Shown one piece after another: positions 26,450 through 33,355 of a stretch of DNA of 64,000 nt. This DNA comes from a bacterium. Lineage in GTDB: Bacteria; Elusimicrobiota; Elusimicrobia; UBA1565; UBA9628. The translations under genes and the position numbers were made by a program. The stretch lies in assembly GCA_021822495.1 (NCBI GenBank), contig JAKAQO010000002.1, positions 97,044 to 161,043 on the forward strand, written 5' to 3'. Position 1 is the stretch's first letter; every line of letters begins with the position of its first letter. Under the pieces are notes generated by a model. It made no database searches, was not told the origin of the DNA, and saw only the letters and a list, made by a program, of their open reading frames with translations.

Positions 26450-27142
26450 TATTGGCCGCTTGTGCCTTCTGTAGGTTGGGGTGACTCAAAAATACGATCA
26501 CGTGCGATGACATATCGAATGAAAAAATTCCCAAGCTCCGTAACACCGTGAGTTCCTTCAACAGTTGAAGCTATTCCGAACTCCACCAGCAAACCGACAT
26601 TTTCAAGACTGGCGCGAGTTTCATTACTGAAATTCTTTGGTGTTGGATCATGTCCCAAGATCAAGAGATCTGGAAGAAACGCATGATCGATTACCATGAG
26701 GAAGCGTAAGAGCATCATTAGGTCGATTCTTTCCCTAATATACGCCAATATACGCCCCAAAGGCATTCGCCATCAACATAGGCTTCTCTAAATCATCCAT
26801 CCGGGAAAGAGACAAAAGCAATGCCTCACTGACACGCTTTTTGGTTCTACGATCATTATCCAGCTTCTGGAGGAATGTTTTTCTCTCAGACTCGGATACT
26901 TCCTTCAGAGACGTCAGGAAACGAATTATCTTGACGACAAATAAGCGTTCGCTGAGGCCAACACCCATTTGCCCTAGAGCAACCAAATTTTTGACTATCG
27001 GGACGTTGTGCAGGATACCATCTTTCAAGGTCTGATCGAGTAGCGCTTGGCTCGTGCTCGTCAGAATCTCAAACCCACCATCCTTGAGCAATGCGCTGAG
27101 CAACGAGTCTTCAGTTGAATCTTCCATCATCTCTGTATCCAT
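26449..27142 (-). pseudogene. Unknown gene frameshifted by a 10-bp tandem duplication
   Basis: Two overlapping frames make one protein if a single copy of a duplicated 10-bp unit (26737-26756) is removed: KPMLMANAFGAYI joins directly to RERIDLMMLLRFLMVID. The repaired product would be 227 residues, soluble and mostly helical. As read, translation ends soon after the duplication at residue ~135. I chose ATG 27142, which has AGGTGA 5 nt upstream. Family unknown. It directly precedes the nuclease-like gene, so the frameshift may also disturb coupling. Confidence 0.8.
26737..26756. repeat. 10-bp perfect tandem duplication
   Basis: AATATACGCC occurs twice in direct succession (26737-26746, 26747-26756). 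Because 10 is not a multiple of three, it shifts the reading frame of the gene on the minus strand. Confidence 0.95.
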
Positions 27143-27194
27143 AGCGTTCACCTAACTGACGTTCCCCAATTGACTGGAGCATTGGAACGCGAAC

Positions 27195-27242
27195 TCAATT
27201 GACATCGGAAAGTTCGTAAGATTCGCTTTGCGTTTTAGCCAT
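27195..27242 (-). pseudogene. N-terminal scrap of the same gene start as 28379-28576
   Basis: The 15-codon frame MAKTQSESYELSDVN matches the start of the 65-residue frame at 28379-28576 (MAKTQSEAYEFSDAE). About 39 nt are shared with three differences, then similarity ends. It is a duplicated 5' end of a probable type III methylase gene with no remaining body. Confidence 0.75.
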
Positions 27243-27244
27243 GG

Positions 27245-28318
27245 TCAACCCTGCATGATTTCCAGTAACTTGTGATTGATAAAGAGATGATATTTGCCCA
27301 CGCGCCGCTCCTTGAGGATTCCGCCTCGCACGAGATTTTGGAGGTATTTGCTGGCGGTCATATAGTGGATGTCTAATTTTTCCGCGAGCCGCGCGGGAAT
27401 GATGATAGGATAAGTGAAAAGGGCTTGCGCCAAGTCAGCGGAATAGATGACCTTGTGATCCTGTTTTAATTTCTGGCGCAGTTCCCCAAACAGAAGCCCA
27501 ATTTTCTCCAGAATAGCCGTGGTTTGTTCGGCCTGGTGGGCAAAACCCTCAAGCATGAAGGAAATAAACCCTCGCCAATTTTTGGATTGCGTCACCTCTC
27601 GCAACAAACGGTAGTATCGCGCGCGACGCTCGTTGATATAGCCGCTGATATAGAGAATAGGCAACGGCAACAACCCCTCCTGGACCAACTGGCAAACCAT
27701 CAGAATTCTACCCGTGCGGCCGTTGCCGTCTTCAAACGGGTGGATGGCTTCAAATTGGTAGTGGGCAATGGCGCACTTAATGAGCGGGTCAAGATCAGAC
27801 GGCGCGTTCACGAACTTTTCCCAGTTGCCCATCAAACGCGGTATTTCCGTTCGTAGCGGCGGCGTGTAGAGAACTTCTCCCGTCGCATCGTTGGCGATGC
27901 GGTTTTGCTGCTGCCGGTAGCCTTCGGCTCTTTTCGGAAGAAGAACTTTCTCGATTCCAAGAATGATCCGCGTTGAAATAGGAGCGCGTTTCATCCGCTC
28001 AAAACCCCAAAGAATGGCGTCCCGATAGCGCAACACTTCTTGATCGGGCTTGCGTTGTTCGGACTCAGGAAAAAGCTGTCCCTGAAGAGCTTCTACAATC
28101 GTTGTGTTGATGTTCTCTATGTTGGAACTGGCCACGGCTTCCTTTAAGATTGCAGGCGAGAGAAGCAACATCGGATTGGGATGAAAACGACAAGACCCTT
28201 TGAGTTCAGCCATAGCCGTTCGCGCTTTTAAAAGCAGGTCGACATAATCTCCGTTCGCAATAGCAGTATCCGGCGGCAAAAAAGACAGAGAGTGGGGATG
28301 GGTCGGGTCAAGCGACAT
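27245..28318 (-). CDS. Fic family protein with C-terminal winged helix
   Basis: Fic enzymes usually transfer AMP from ATP to target proteins. The 357-residue protein has the catalytic motif HPFEDGNGRTGR and an N-terminal inhibitory motif (S/T)xxxE(G/N), seen as SSNIEN, so it belongs to the self-inhibited class II. The N-terminal DUF4172-like part contains FHPNPMLLLSPAIL. The C-terminus is a winged helix (HYMTASKYLQNLVRGGILK) that may bind its own operator, which lies just upstream. Fic genes often sit within type I and type III restriction loci, consistent with the methylase and endonuclease remnants around it. Confidence 0.92.
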   Translation of the reverse strand: MSLDPTHPHSLSFLPPDTAIANGDYVDLLLKARTAMAELKGSCRFHPNPMLLLSPAILKEAVASSNIENINTTIVEALQGQLFPESEQRKPDQEVLRYRDAILWGFERMKRAPISTRIILGIEKVLLPKRAEGYRQQQNRIANDATGEVLYTPPLRTEIPRLMGNWEKFVNAPSDLDPLIKCAIAHYQFEAIHPFEDGNGRTGRILMVCQLVQEGLLPLPILYISGYINERRARYYRLLREVTQSKNWRGFISFMLEGFAHQAEQTTAILEKIGLLFGELRQKLKQDHKVIYSADLAQALFTYPIIIPARLAEKLDIHYMTASKYLQNLVRGGILKERRVGKYHLFINHKLLEIMQG

Positions 28319-28327
28319 ATCAATAAG

Positions 28328-28360
28328 AGTATATCGAAAATTTAAATTAATTTCAATATA
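28328..28360 (-). promoter_or_regulatory. fic promoter with overlapping operator-like inverted repeat
   Basis: Minus strand: -35 TTGAAA (28351-28356), 17-bp spacer, -10 TATACT (28328-28333). Ten-base arms at 28330-28339 and 28351-28360 form an inverted repeat with one mismatch around an 11-bp centre and cover both boxes. The ATG is 9 nt past the -10 with no ribosome binding site. Confidence 0.7.
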
Positions 28361-28378
28361 TCGTAATGCCCTGACTTT

Positions 28379-28576
28379 TCAAGCCATTCTCTGATACTCG
28401 GTAAAACTCGCGGCAAGAGCCGCGAATGTCCGGGGTTGATGCCGCTTAAAACTCTCCTGGTCAACGTAAAGAAAGCGGTGTTTATCGGGCAGCGGCTTGC
28501 CTTCATTAATTAACTTAATGATATCCCGCCTCTCGGCGTCGGAAAATTCGTAAGCTTCGCTTTGCGTTTTAGCCAT
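28379..28576 (-). pseudogene. N-terminal remnant of a type III DNA methylase gene
   Basis: The 65-codon frame starts MAKTQSEAYEFSDAERRDII and continues KLINEGKPLPDKHRFLYVD. From memory this matches the N-terminus of type III (Mod-like) DNA methyltransferases, which continue for hundreds of residues. Here the sequence ends in LAASFTEYQRMA, encoded by a 34-nt repeat that also ends the endonuclease remnant at 29313-29537. A TATAAT at 28605-28610 lies upstream. An intact small protein cannot be ruled out. Confidence 0.55.
28391..28424. repeat. Junction repeat, copy A
   Basis: A 29-nt perfect match (34 nt with one mismatch) to 29331-29364, same orientation. On the minus strand it encodes LAASFTEYQ at the end of the methylase remnant. 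Confidence 0.9.
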
Positions 28577-28674
28577 GCTTGGAAAATTATCCGTTCCTGT
28601 CTATATTATATGCTATACTGTCTTTAAGAACCTGAACTCCGAACTGCCACCCTTGGTGCGCGTGCCTGAAAGGG

Positions 28675-29319
28675 CTAGGACTCAGGTTCATCGTTTTTTA
28701 GACCCGGCCATATTTGCAACCCTGCTTCTCTCATACGAATCAGTCTGACATAGACCTTCGCGTCCGCTTTTCCGCTGTAACTTCGATGAATGGAACCCGA
28801 CACCATATCGGCCAACTGAATGAGATTGTGTTTCTTAGAGTCTAAGAAAGCAACCTGCTCAATGTGCCGCTTTTTATGATTGATTTTCTTTTTGAGGTAA
28901 GTGTTAATTTCCCTCCGAAACTGCCTGTCACCACTAGCGTCAATGTAAACCCGAGCGTTCTCTAAGTGTTCGCGGGCGTTCAAAAACACTAGCTGAGTCG
29001 CATATTTATAAAAGGATTCCTTTACTTTAAAACCCGGGCCATAGAGCCCTGATTTATTAATCACGATCCCATAATAAAAGAAGCCATACGGCGCCATCGC
29101 CTGCAAGAAAGCCATCCTATGTTCAGGCCGGCATTTATTGAACTTAAACTCAAATTGCGGATGGAGATTCAACTCTCTCCGGAGAAGACTAATTCGCTGT
29201 TCTACCGCTTTCGCGTCTTCCTGGTCCTCAAAAACTACCAAGGCAACCACGAAATAAGCCGATGAACCTTGTGCTAACTTAAGCCCCGCATCGCCGGATT
29301 CATCGACGTAAACTAACAT
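28675..29319 (-). CDS. DUF3800 family protein
   Basis: A 214-residue protein beginning MLVYVDESGDAGL, the standard N-terminus of DUF3800, which has an RNase H-like fold; a metal-dependent nuclease role is predicted but untested. Other conserved parts are FEFKFNK, VYIDASGDRQF and LIQLADMVSGSIHRSYSGK. Acidic residues in DESGD, IDASGD and LADMV form the probable active site. The longer frame to 29388 is rejected because it reads through the junction repeat. There is no ribosome binding site before the ATG. DUF3800 is frequent in defence islands. Confidence 0.85.
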   Translation of the reverse strand: MLVYVDESGDAGLKLAQGSSAYFVVALVVFEDQEDAKAVEQRISLLRRELNLHPQFEFKFNKCRPEHRMAFLQAMAPYGFFYYGIVINKSGLYGPGFKVKESFYKYATQLVFLNAREHLENARVYIDASGDRQFRREINTYLKKKINHKKRHIEQVAFLDSKKHNLIQLADMVSGSIHRSYSGKADAKVYVRLIRMREAGLQIWPGLKNDEPES

Positions 29320-29537
29320 GACGAAAGAGACTGATACTCGGTAAAACTCGCGGCAAGAGACGCGCCCGCGTAGCCAGATTCTCGCCAAGCGTGGACCTCG
29401 CGGCGGATGTTGGCGACCAAGGGCGGAATGAGTTTATCGTAAGCCGTGGCGCGCAAGGTCTCATCCGCCGGAAACCAACGCTCTTCGGGGATGAGCGGAT
29501 CATACGGCGAATTTGGAAAATTGGGATGAAGGGCCAT
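29313..29537 (-). pseudogene. N-terminal remnant of a type III restriction endonuclease (res)
   Basis: The 74-codon frame starts MALHPNFPNSPYDPLIP and continues EERWFPADETLR, then PPLVANIRREVHAWRESGYA. This is the characteristic N-terminus of type III restriction Res subunits, which should continue for about 900 residues with helicase motifs. It stops after GAS and runs into the junction repeat (LAASFTEYQ), then a stop. No helicase motif survives in the window. Confidence 0.8.
29331..29364. repeat. Junction repeat, copy B
   Basis: Second copy of the 34-nt repeat at 28391-28424. It lies between the truncated res frame and the start of DUF3800, marking the deletion or insertion boundary. Confidence 0.9.
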
Positions 29538-29630
29538 TTTTTAAATTCTATCAAATACCGCCGGACCAACTTCGCAGATAGAGCCGCTTCCGAGTTCAAA
29601 ATGAAGAGGCCGATTTATTCCCTGATGGAG

Positions 29631-30074
29631 TTACTGGAGGTGTTTAAGGGCTTTGAGGGCAACGCGCCTGACTTCGTCGCGTATCTCGCGGGAAGCGAGG
29701 TCTTTGGGTGAGAACCATTTCATGCCGCAACTTTCCTTAACTGAGAACTTTTCCCGGCCTCCAATGGGTTTGCAGAAATAAACGAGATCAAAATGAATCC
29801 CGTGTCCCGGAAGCGTTTCCATCTGGAAGTGATTGGGCGCGTGAAGAAAAAAAACGTCTTTTTCTTTAGGGGCGGGAGAAATAAGGGGCGAGATGATTTT
29901 GACTTTAAGTCCGGTTTCTTCTCTGACTTCTCTGAGTAGCGCTTCAACCGGGGTTTCGCCTTCTTCGATGTGTCCGCCCGGAGGAAGCCAGAAGCCTAAT
30001 TTCTTATGGAGTAAAAGAAGCGTTTTTCCGCCTTTAACGACATATCCGGTCGCGACAAAATGCGCGGGCATCAT
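29631..30074 (-). CDS. Nudix hydrolase
   Basis: A 147-residue Nudix protein starting at ATG 30074, overlapping the hydrolase stop by 4 nt. The Nudix box (GX5EX7REUXEEXGU) is complete: GGHIEEGETPVEALL then REVREETGL. It hydrolyses a nucleoside diphosphate linked to another group; the substrate cannot be read from sequence. The rest of the domain (HFDLVYFCKP, MKWFSPKDL) is regular. A longer frame to 30287 only reads through the upstream gene. Confidence 0.9.
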   Translation of the reverse strand: MMPAHFVATGYVVKGGKTLLLLHKKLGFWLPPGGHIEEGETPVEALLREVREETGLKVKIISPLISPAPKEKDVFFLHAPNHFQMETLPGHGIHFDLVYFCKPIGGREKFSVKESCGMKWFSPKDLASREIRDEVRRVALKALKHLQ

Positions 30075-30886
30075 GAAATAGCGAGTTTGCGGGTAAAATG
30101 GAGAATCGCCTCGGCTGTCTTTTGCGGCGCGTCCAAGGGCACGTGGTGATAGGCGTTCGGAATTTCTAGATTTTCGCTTCTGGCAGTTTGTTGGCAAACT
30201 TCTTGAATGTCGTTTTGATCCATGATAGGGCTTAATTGTCCCCGAACCATGAGACTGGGAGCTTGAATCTTGGGTAAAAGCGGCCAAACGGAATCATAAC
30301 GAATTAAAAAAGCGCGCCAATCGCATTTCCAGGTAAACCCATTTTTCCAAGGCTTGATTAGTTCTTTGGCCAATTCTCGCATCTCTATTTCCGAAAGAGT
30401 TGTTTCTCGCGGTTGAAGATGAAAGCGGCGGATCATCGCTTCTTCATCTGAAAAAACGGGTTGGCGAAGATTCGCTAATTTTGAAAAACGCGGGCTTGAT
30501 TCTTTAACGTGAGGCATAAAATCAATGGCGACAAGGCCCTCTAAAACAGAGCTGTGTTTCGCGGCGTATTCAACGCTAATTCGGGCTCCCAGGGAATGCC
30601 CGACCAGGAGAAATTTATCCCAATTGAGAGATTTTCGGGCTTCCTCGATGTTTGATGATAATTGTTGGGTTGTGTAGTTTCCGTCTTTGGACCAGGCGCT
30701 GTCCCCATGTCCCAGGAGATCTAGCGCCGCGACTTCAAAATCGGGCAAAAGAAGAGGCGCGACTTTGTCCCACCAAGCGACGCTGCCGGCGAGGCCGTGG
30801 ACGAAGAGAACCGGGCGGCCTTTTCCGCCCCAATGGGCGATATGAAGACGGCTTTTTTGAGTCTTAAGAGATTGGAATTTAGACAT
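30071..30886 (-). CDS. Alpha/beta hydrolase
   Basis: A 271-residue alpha/beta-hydrolase fold protein. It has the oxyanion-region VLFVHGLAGS, the nucleophile elbow VGHSLGAR (Ser), LDLLGHGDSA before it, and a C-terminal His in AYHHVPLD. It has no signal peptide. The family includes esterases, lipases and C-C hydrolases, and the substrate is unknown. It overlaps the Nudix gene and begins just 12 nt after the pilin terminator hairpin, so it likely depends on read-through or a promoter hidden in the hairpin region. Confidence 0.85.
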   Translation of the reverse strand: MSKFQSLKTQKSRLHIAHWGGKGRPVLFVHGLAGSVAWWDKVAPLLLPDFEVAALDLLGHGDSAWSKDGNYTTQQLSSNIEEARKSLNWDKFLLVGHSLGARISVEYAAKHSSVLEGLVAIDFMPHVKESSPRFSKLANLRQPVFSDEEAMIRRFHLQPRETTLSEIEMRELAKELIKPWKNGFTWKCDWRAFLIRYDSVWPLLPKIQAPSLMVRGQLSPIMDQNDIQEVCQQTARSENLEIPNAYHHVPLDAPQKTAEAILHFTRKLAIS

Positions 30887-30898
30887 TTTTAAGAAGAA

Positions 30899-30921
30899 GG
30901 GCCCCTCTTGCGGAGGGGCCC
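30899..30921 (-). terminator. Intrinsic terminator of the pilin gene
   Basis: A perfect 9-bp stem (GGGCCCCTC with GAGGGGCCC) and 5-nt loop lie 25 nt after the pilin stop. On the minus strand it is followed by TTCTTCTT. This would isolate the highly expressed pilin from the hydrolase gene. Confidence 0.85.
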
Positions 30922-30946
30922 TTGACCTTGTAGTGTGCGGAGATAA

Positions 30947-31420
30947 TTAGTAGGTCGTCCAGATCGTTCCGTGGGTATCGGTGTGCGTACAATCAACCCA
31001 CACGCCGCCATAGTTCCCATCGGTCGAACCGCTGTCATAGAGCCATTCAGCAAGGCCGCCTGTGCCAGGATCCGTCGCCGCTCCAGGGCCGCCGGCTGAT
31101 ATGTTTTGATCTAGTGACCCAGCTCCATGGTATGGAGGAACGTTCGCATTCGGGATGGCCGCCAGGTATTTCCCGTTGACCGTCAGCCCATAGAGATCCG
31201 AGGGATAAACCCCGGTATTGTCTCCGTAATAAATACTCAAGGCCGAGCGGATGCCGGACAAGTTCCCTTTTGTCGCTCCTTCCTGAGACTGCCTGATGAG
31301 GTTCGCGAACTTCGGTATGGCGATAGCCGCCAAGATACCAATAATAGCAACCACGATCATCAGTTCGATGAGCGTGAATCCCGAAGCGCGCGCCCCTTTG
31401 ACTGCTTTTTTTTCATTCAT
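30947..31420 (-). CDS. Type IV pilin / pseudopilin
   Basis: A 157-residue prepilin with a short basic leader (MNEKKAVKGARASG) cleaved before FTLIELMIVVAIIGILAAIA, the hallmark N-terminal helix of type IVa pilins including the +5 Glu. The globular part (SALSIYYGDNTGVYPSDL, then two Cys-poor beta segments) resembles type II secretion pseudopilin GspG or a major pilin. A GGGGG ribosome binding site lies 9 nt upstream. It is a single-gene unit with its own terminator, as expected of an abundant structural protein. No pilus assembly genes are in the window. Confidence 0.93.
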   Translation of the reverse strand: MNEKKAVKGARASGFTLIELMIVVAIIGILAAIAIPKFANLIRQSQEGATKGNLSGIRSALSIYYGDNTGVYPSDLYGLTVNGKYLAAIPNANVPPYHGAGSLDQNISAGGPGAATDPGTGGLAEWLYDSGSTDGNYGGVWVDCTHTDTHGTIWTTY

Positions 31421-31467
31421 GGTATGACCCCCTTTTCGCCGTTATAATCAATCACGGGGAAAAATAG

Positions 31468-31498
31468 CCGTATCGGCGAATTCTGTCACCCATGACAG
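31468..31498. promoter_or_regulatory. Two inverted repeats in the pilin upstream region
   Basis: GCCG-TAT-CGGC (31468-31478) and CTGTCA-CCCA-TGACAG (31483-31498) lie upstream of the pilin ATG. They may be regulator sites. I find no sigma-54 type TGGCAC/TTGC pair. Confidence 0.35.
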
Positions 31499-31525
31499 TG
31501 CTTCCAAAAGAGTATAGCCCTAAAA

Positions 31526-32950
31526 TCAAGCTTTGTCAATCCCCTCGAAGATGAGCTTGTTGACCAGGGCCGGATTGGCTTTTCCTTTAGAAAGTTTCAT
31601 GACCGCTCCCACGAGCGCCCCGGCGGCCTGCTTTTTTCCGCCCTTAACGTCGGAGATCGCCTGCGGATTTGCGGCCAAGGCCTCTTTGACCCAATCCCGC
31701 AAAATTTTCTCGTCCAAAACCTGGGCCAGGCCTTTTTCTTCAACTAAAACTTTGGGGTCTTTTTTTGATTCGCGGATTTCAGGATAAAGTTCTTTGGCTT
31801 GATTAAGGGTGATCGTCTTTTGAGCGCAGAGATGAGTCAAGGACGCCATTTGTTTTTCGGGAATGGGCGAAAAATCAGGGATGTTCATGATGAGTTTTGC
31901 CAATACCCCGGCATTATTTTGAGCTCCGGGCAATTTCAAGACTTGGATAAAATAGTCCGATACGGCCTGACTTGCGGTTAAGACCTCGGCTTCGTAAGGA
32001 GACAAATGATATTCGGAAACAAACCTTTCTCTTCGGGCTTGAGGAAGCTCGGGAATTTCTGATTTAAGCTTTTTAATCCACTCCGGCGAAAGATCGATGG
32101 GAACGAGATCGGGATCGGGAAAATAGCGGTAATCGTGGGCTTCTTCTTTGGAGCGCATGGAGACGGTTTCTTTTCCGTTCCAAAGACGCGTTTCTTGAAT
32201 GATTTTACCTCCGGAAGAAAGAATATCGGATTGACGGAGAAACTCGTATTCCAGGGCGTCCTTGACGTTTTTAAAGGAGTTGAGATTTTTAATTTCCGCT
32301 CTCGTGCCGAATTTTTCCCGGCCTTTGGGCCTTAAAGAAATATTGGCGTCGCAACGCATCTCGCCTTTTTCCATGTCGCAGGAAGAAACCTGGGCGTACT
32401 GGAGAATTTCTTTCAGGCTCGTCAAGTAAGCGTAGGCTTCCTCGCTTGAAAAAATCTCGGGTTGTGAGACGATTTCAATTAAGGGCACGCCTCCGCGGTT
32501 GAAATCAACCAGCGAATGATTGAGCGTTTGGGAACCGACCGCATGGAGAAGTTTGCCCGCGTCTTCTTCCATGTGAATGCGGGCAAGCTGAACGGTTTTT
32601 GTTTTTCCGTCTTTAAGACGCAGGAGAACTTCGCCCCCAAGACAAAAAGGTTCGTCGTACTGGGAGATTTGATAGGCTTTCGGGAGATCGGGATAGAAAT
32701 AATTTTTTCGAGCGAAAATAGATTTGTGAGCGAGTTTCCCGTTGAGAGCCAAAGCCGCCTTAAAGGCCAGTTCAACGGCTTTTCTGTTTAAGACCGGAAG
32801 AGCCCCCGGTTGTCCGGTGCAGACCGGGCAAACCCGACTGTTGGGCGGAGCTCCGAAACCGTCATTCGGGCAGGCGCAGAAAAGTTTAGTCTCGGTCTTT
32901 AGTTGAGCGTGAACTTCAAGCCCGACCACCATTTCAAAAGGCTCAGTCAT
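31526..32950 (-). CDS. gatB: Asp-tRNA(Asn)/Glu-tRNA(Gln) amidotransferase subunit B
   Basis: GatB binds misacylated tRNA and activates its carboxylate in the GatCAB complex. The 474-residue protein starts VVGLEVHAQLKTETKLFC and has the family's CPVCTGQPGALPVLN, RNYFYPDLPKAYQISQYD and FNRGGVPLIEIVSQPE. A C-terminal YqeY/tail domain ends with the SKGKANPALVNKL segment. ATG 32950 overlaps the Nudix stop (ATGA); a start 12 nt upstream is less likely. It is co-transcribed with gatA and gatC, with a Nudix gene in between. Confidence 0.97.
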   Translation of the reverse strand: MTEPFEMVVGLEVHAQLKTETKLFCACPNDGFGAPPNSRVCPVCTGQPGALPVLNRKAVELAFKAALALNGKLAHKSIFARKNYFYPDLPKAYQISQYDEPFCLGGEVLLRLKDGKTKTVQLARIHMEEDAGKLLHAVGSQTLNHSLVDFNRGGVPLIEIVSQPEIFSSEEAYAYLTSLKEILQYAQVSSCDMEKGEMRCDANISLRPKGREKFGTRAEIKNLNSFKNVKDALEYEFLRQSDILSSGGKIIQETRLWNGKETVSMRSKEEAHDYRYFPDPDLVPIDLSPEWIKKLKSEIPELPQARRERFVSEYHLSPYEAEVLTASQAVSDYFIQVLKLPGAQNNAGVLAKLIMNIPDFSPIPEKQMASLTHLCAQKTITLNQAKELYPEIRESKKDPKVLVEEKGLAQVLDEKILRDWVKEALAANPQAISDVKGGKKQAAGALVGAVMKLSKGKANPALVNKLIFEGIDKA

Positions 32951-33351
32951 AACTTCTCCCAAATTTTTAAGAGTTTTAAATCCGATTCGTATTTAAGTCT
33001 TTTGCGCGCGTTTTTTAGGCTCGTCCATTGAGCCGAGAGGATTTCTCCCGCCATGGGTTTTCCTGATTTTAAAAGCGGTTCCATCAAATACCAACGCACG
33101 GTCTTAGACACCGGCTTTTCATTTCTTTTAAAATTATAGCGGGCGATAAAGAGCGGGCGGATGATTTTACATTCCCAGCCGGTTTCCTCCCACACTTCCC
33201 GCAAGGCGGCTTTTTTGGGCGTCTCACCTTTTTCGATATGGCCTTTGGGAAAGGTCCAAACTTTTTGGCCCATTAGATTTTTGACGCGCACCAGCATTAG
33301 CTTTCCGTTTCTACTTAAAATGCCTCCCGATGATTTTTCTTGAGCGGTCAT
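32947..33351 (-). CDS. Nudix hydrolase inside the gat operon
   Basis: A 134-residue protein with a full Nudix box (GHIEKGETPKKAALR then EVWEETGW). SSGGILSRNGKLMLVRV, VWTFPKGHIE and YLMEPL resemble the diadenosine-tetraphosphate/bis-phosphatase branch. ATG 33351 is 4 nt after the gatA stop; longer frames read into gatA. It overlaps gatB by 4 nt, so it is translated with the amidotransferase. Its substrate is unknown; an Ap4A-type product of tRNA synthetases would fit the location. Confidence 0.9.
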   Translation of the reverse strand: MTAQEKSSGGILSRNGKLMLVRVKNLMGQKVWTFPKGHIEKGETPKKAALREVWEETGWECKIIRPLFIARYNFKRNEKPVSKTVRWYLMEPLLKSGKPMAGEILSAQWTSLKNARKRLKYESDLKLLKIWEKL

Positions 33352-33355
33352 AAAT

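Noticed and set aside
26735-26760. Programmed ribosomal frameshifting between the two overlapping frames
   Set aside because: There is no slippery heptamer. The exact 10-bp tandem duplication explains the shift fully.
29300-29599. 99-codon minus-strand frame near the res remnant
   Set aside because: It reads the res remnant out of frame. The recognisable endonuclease N-terminus is in the frame starting at 29537.
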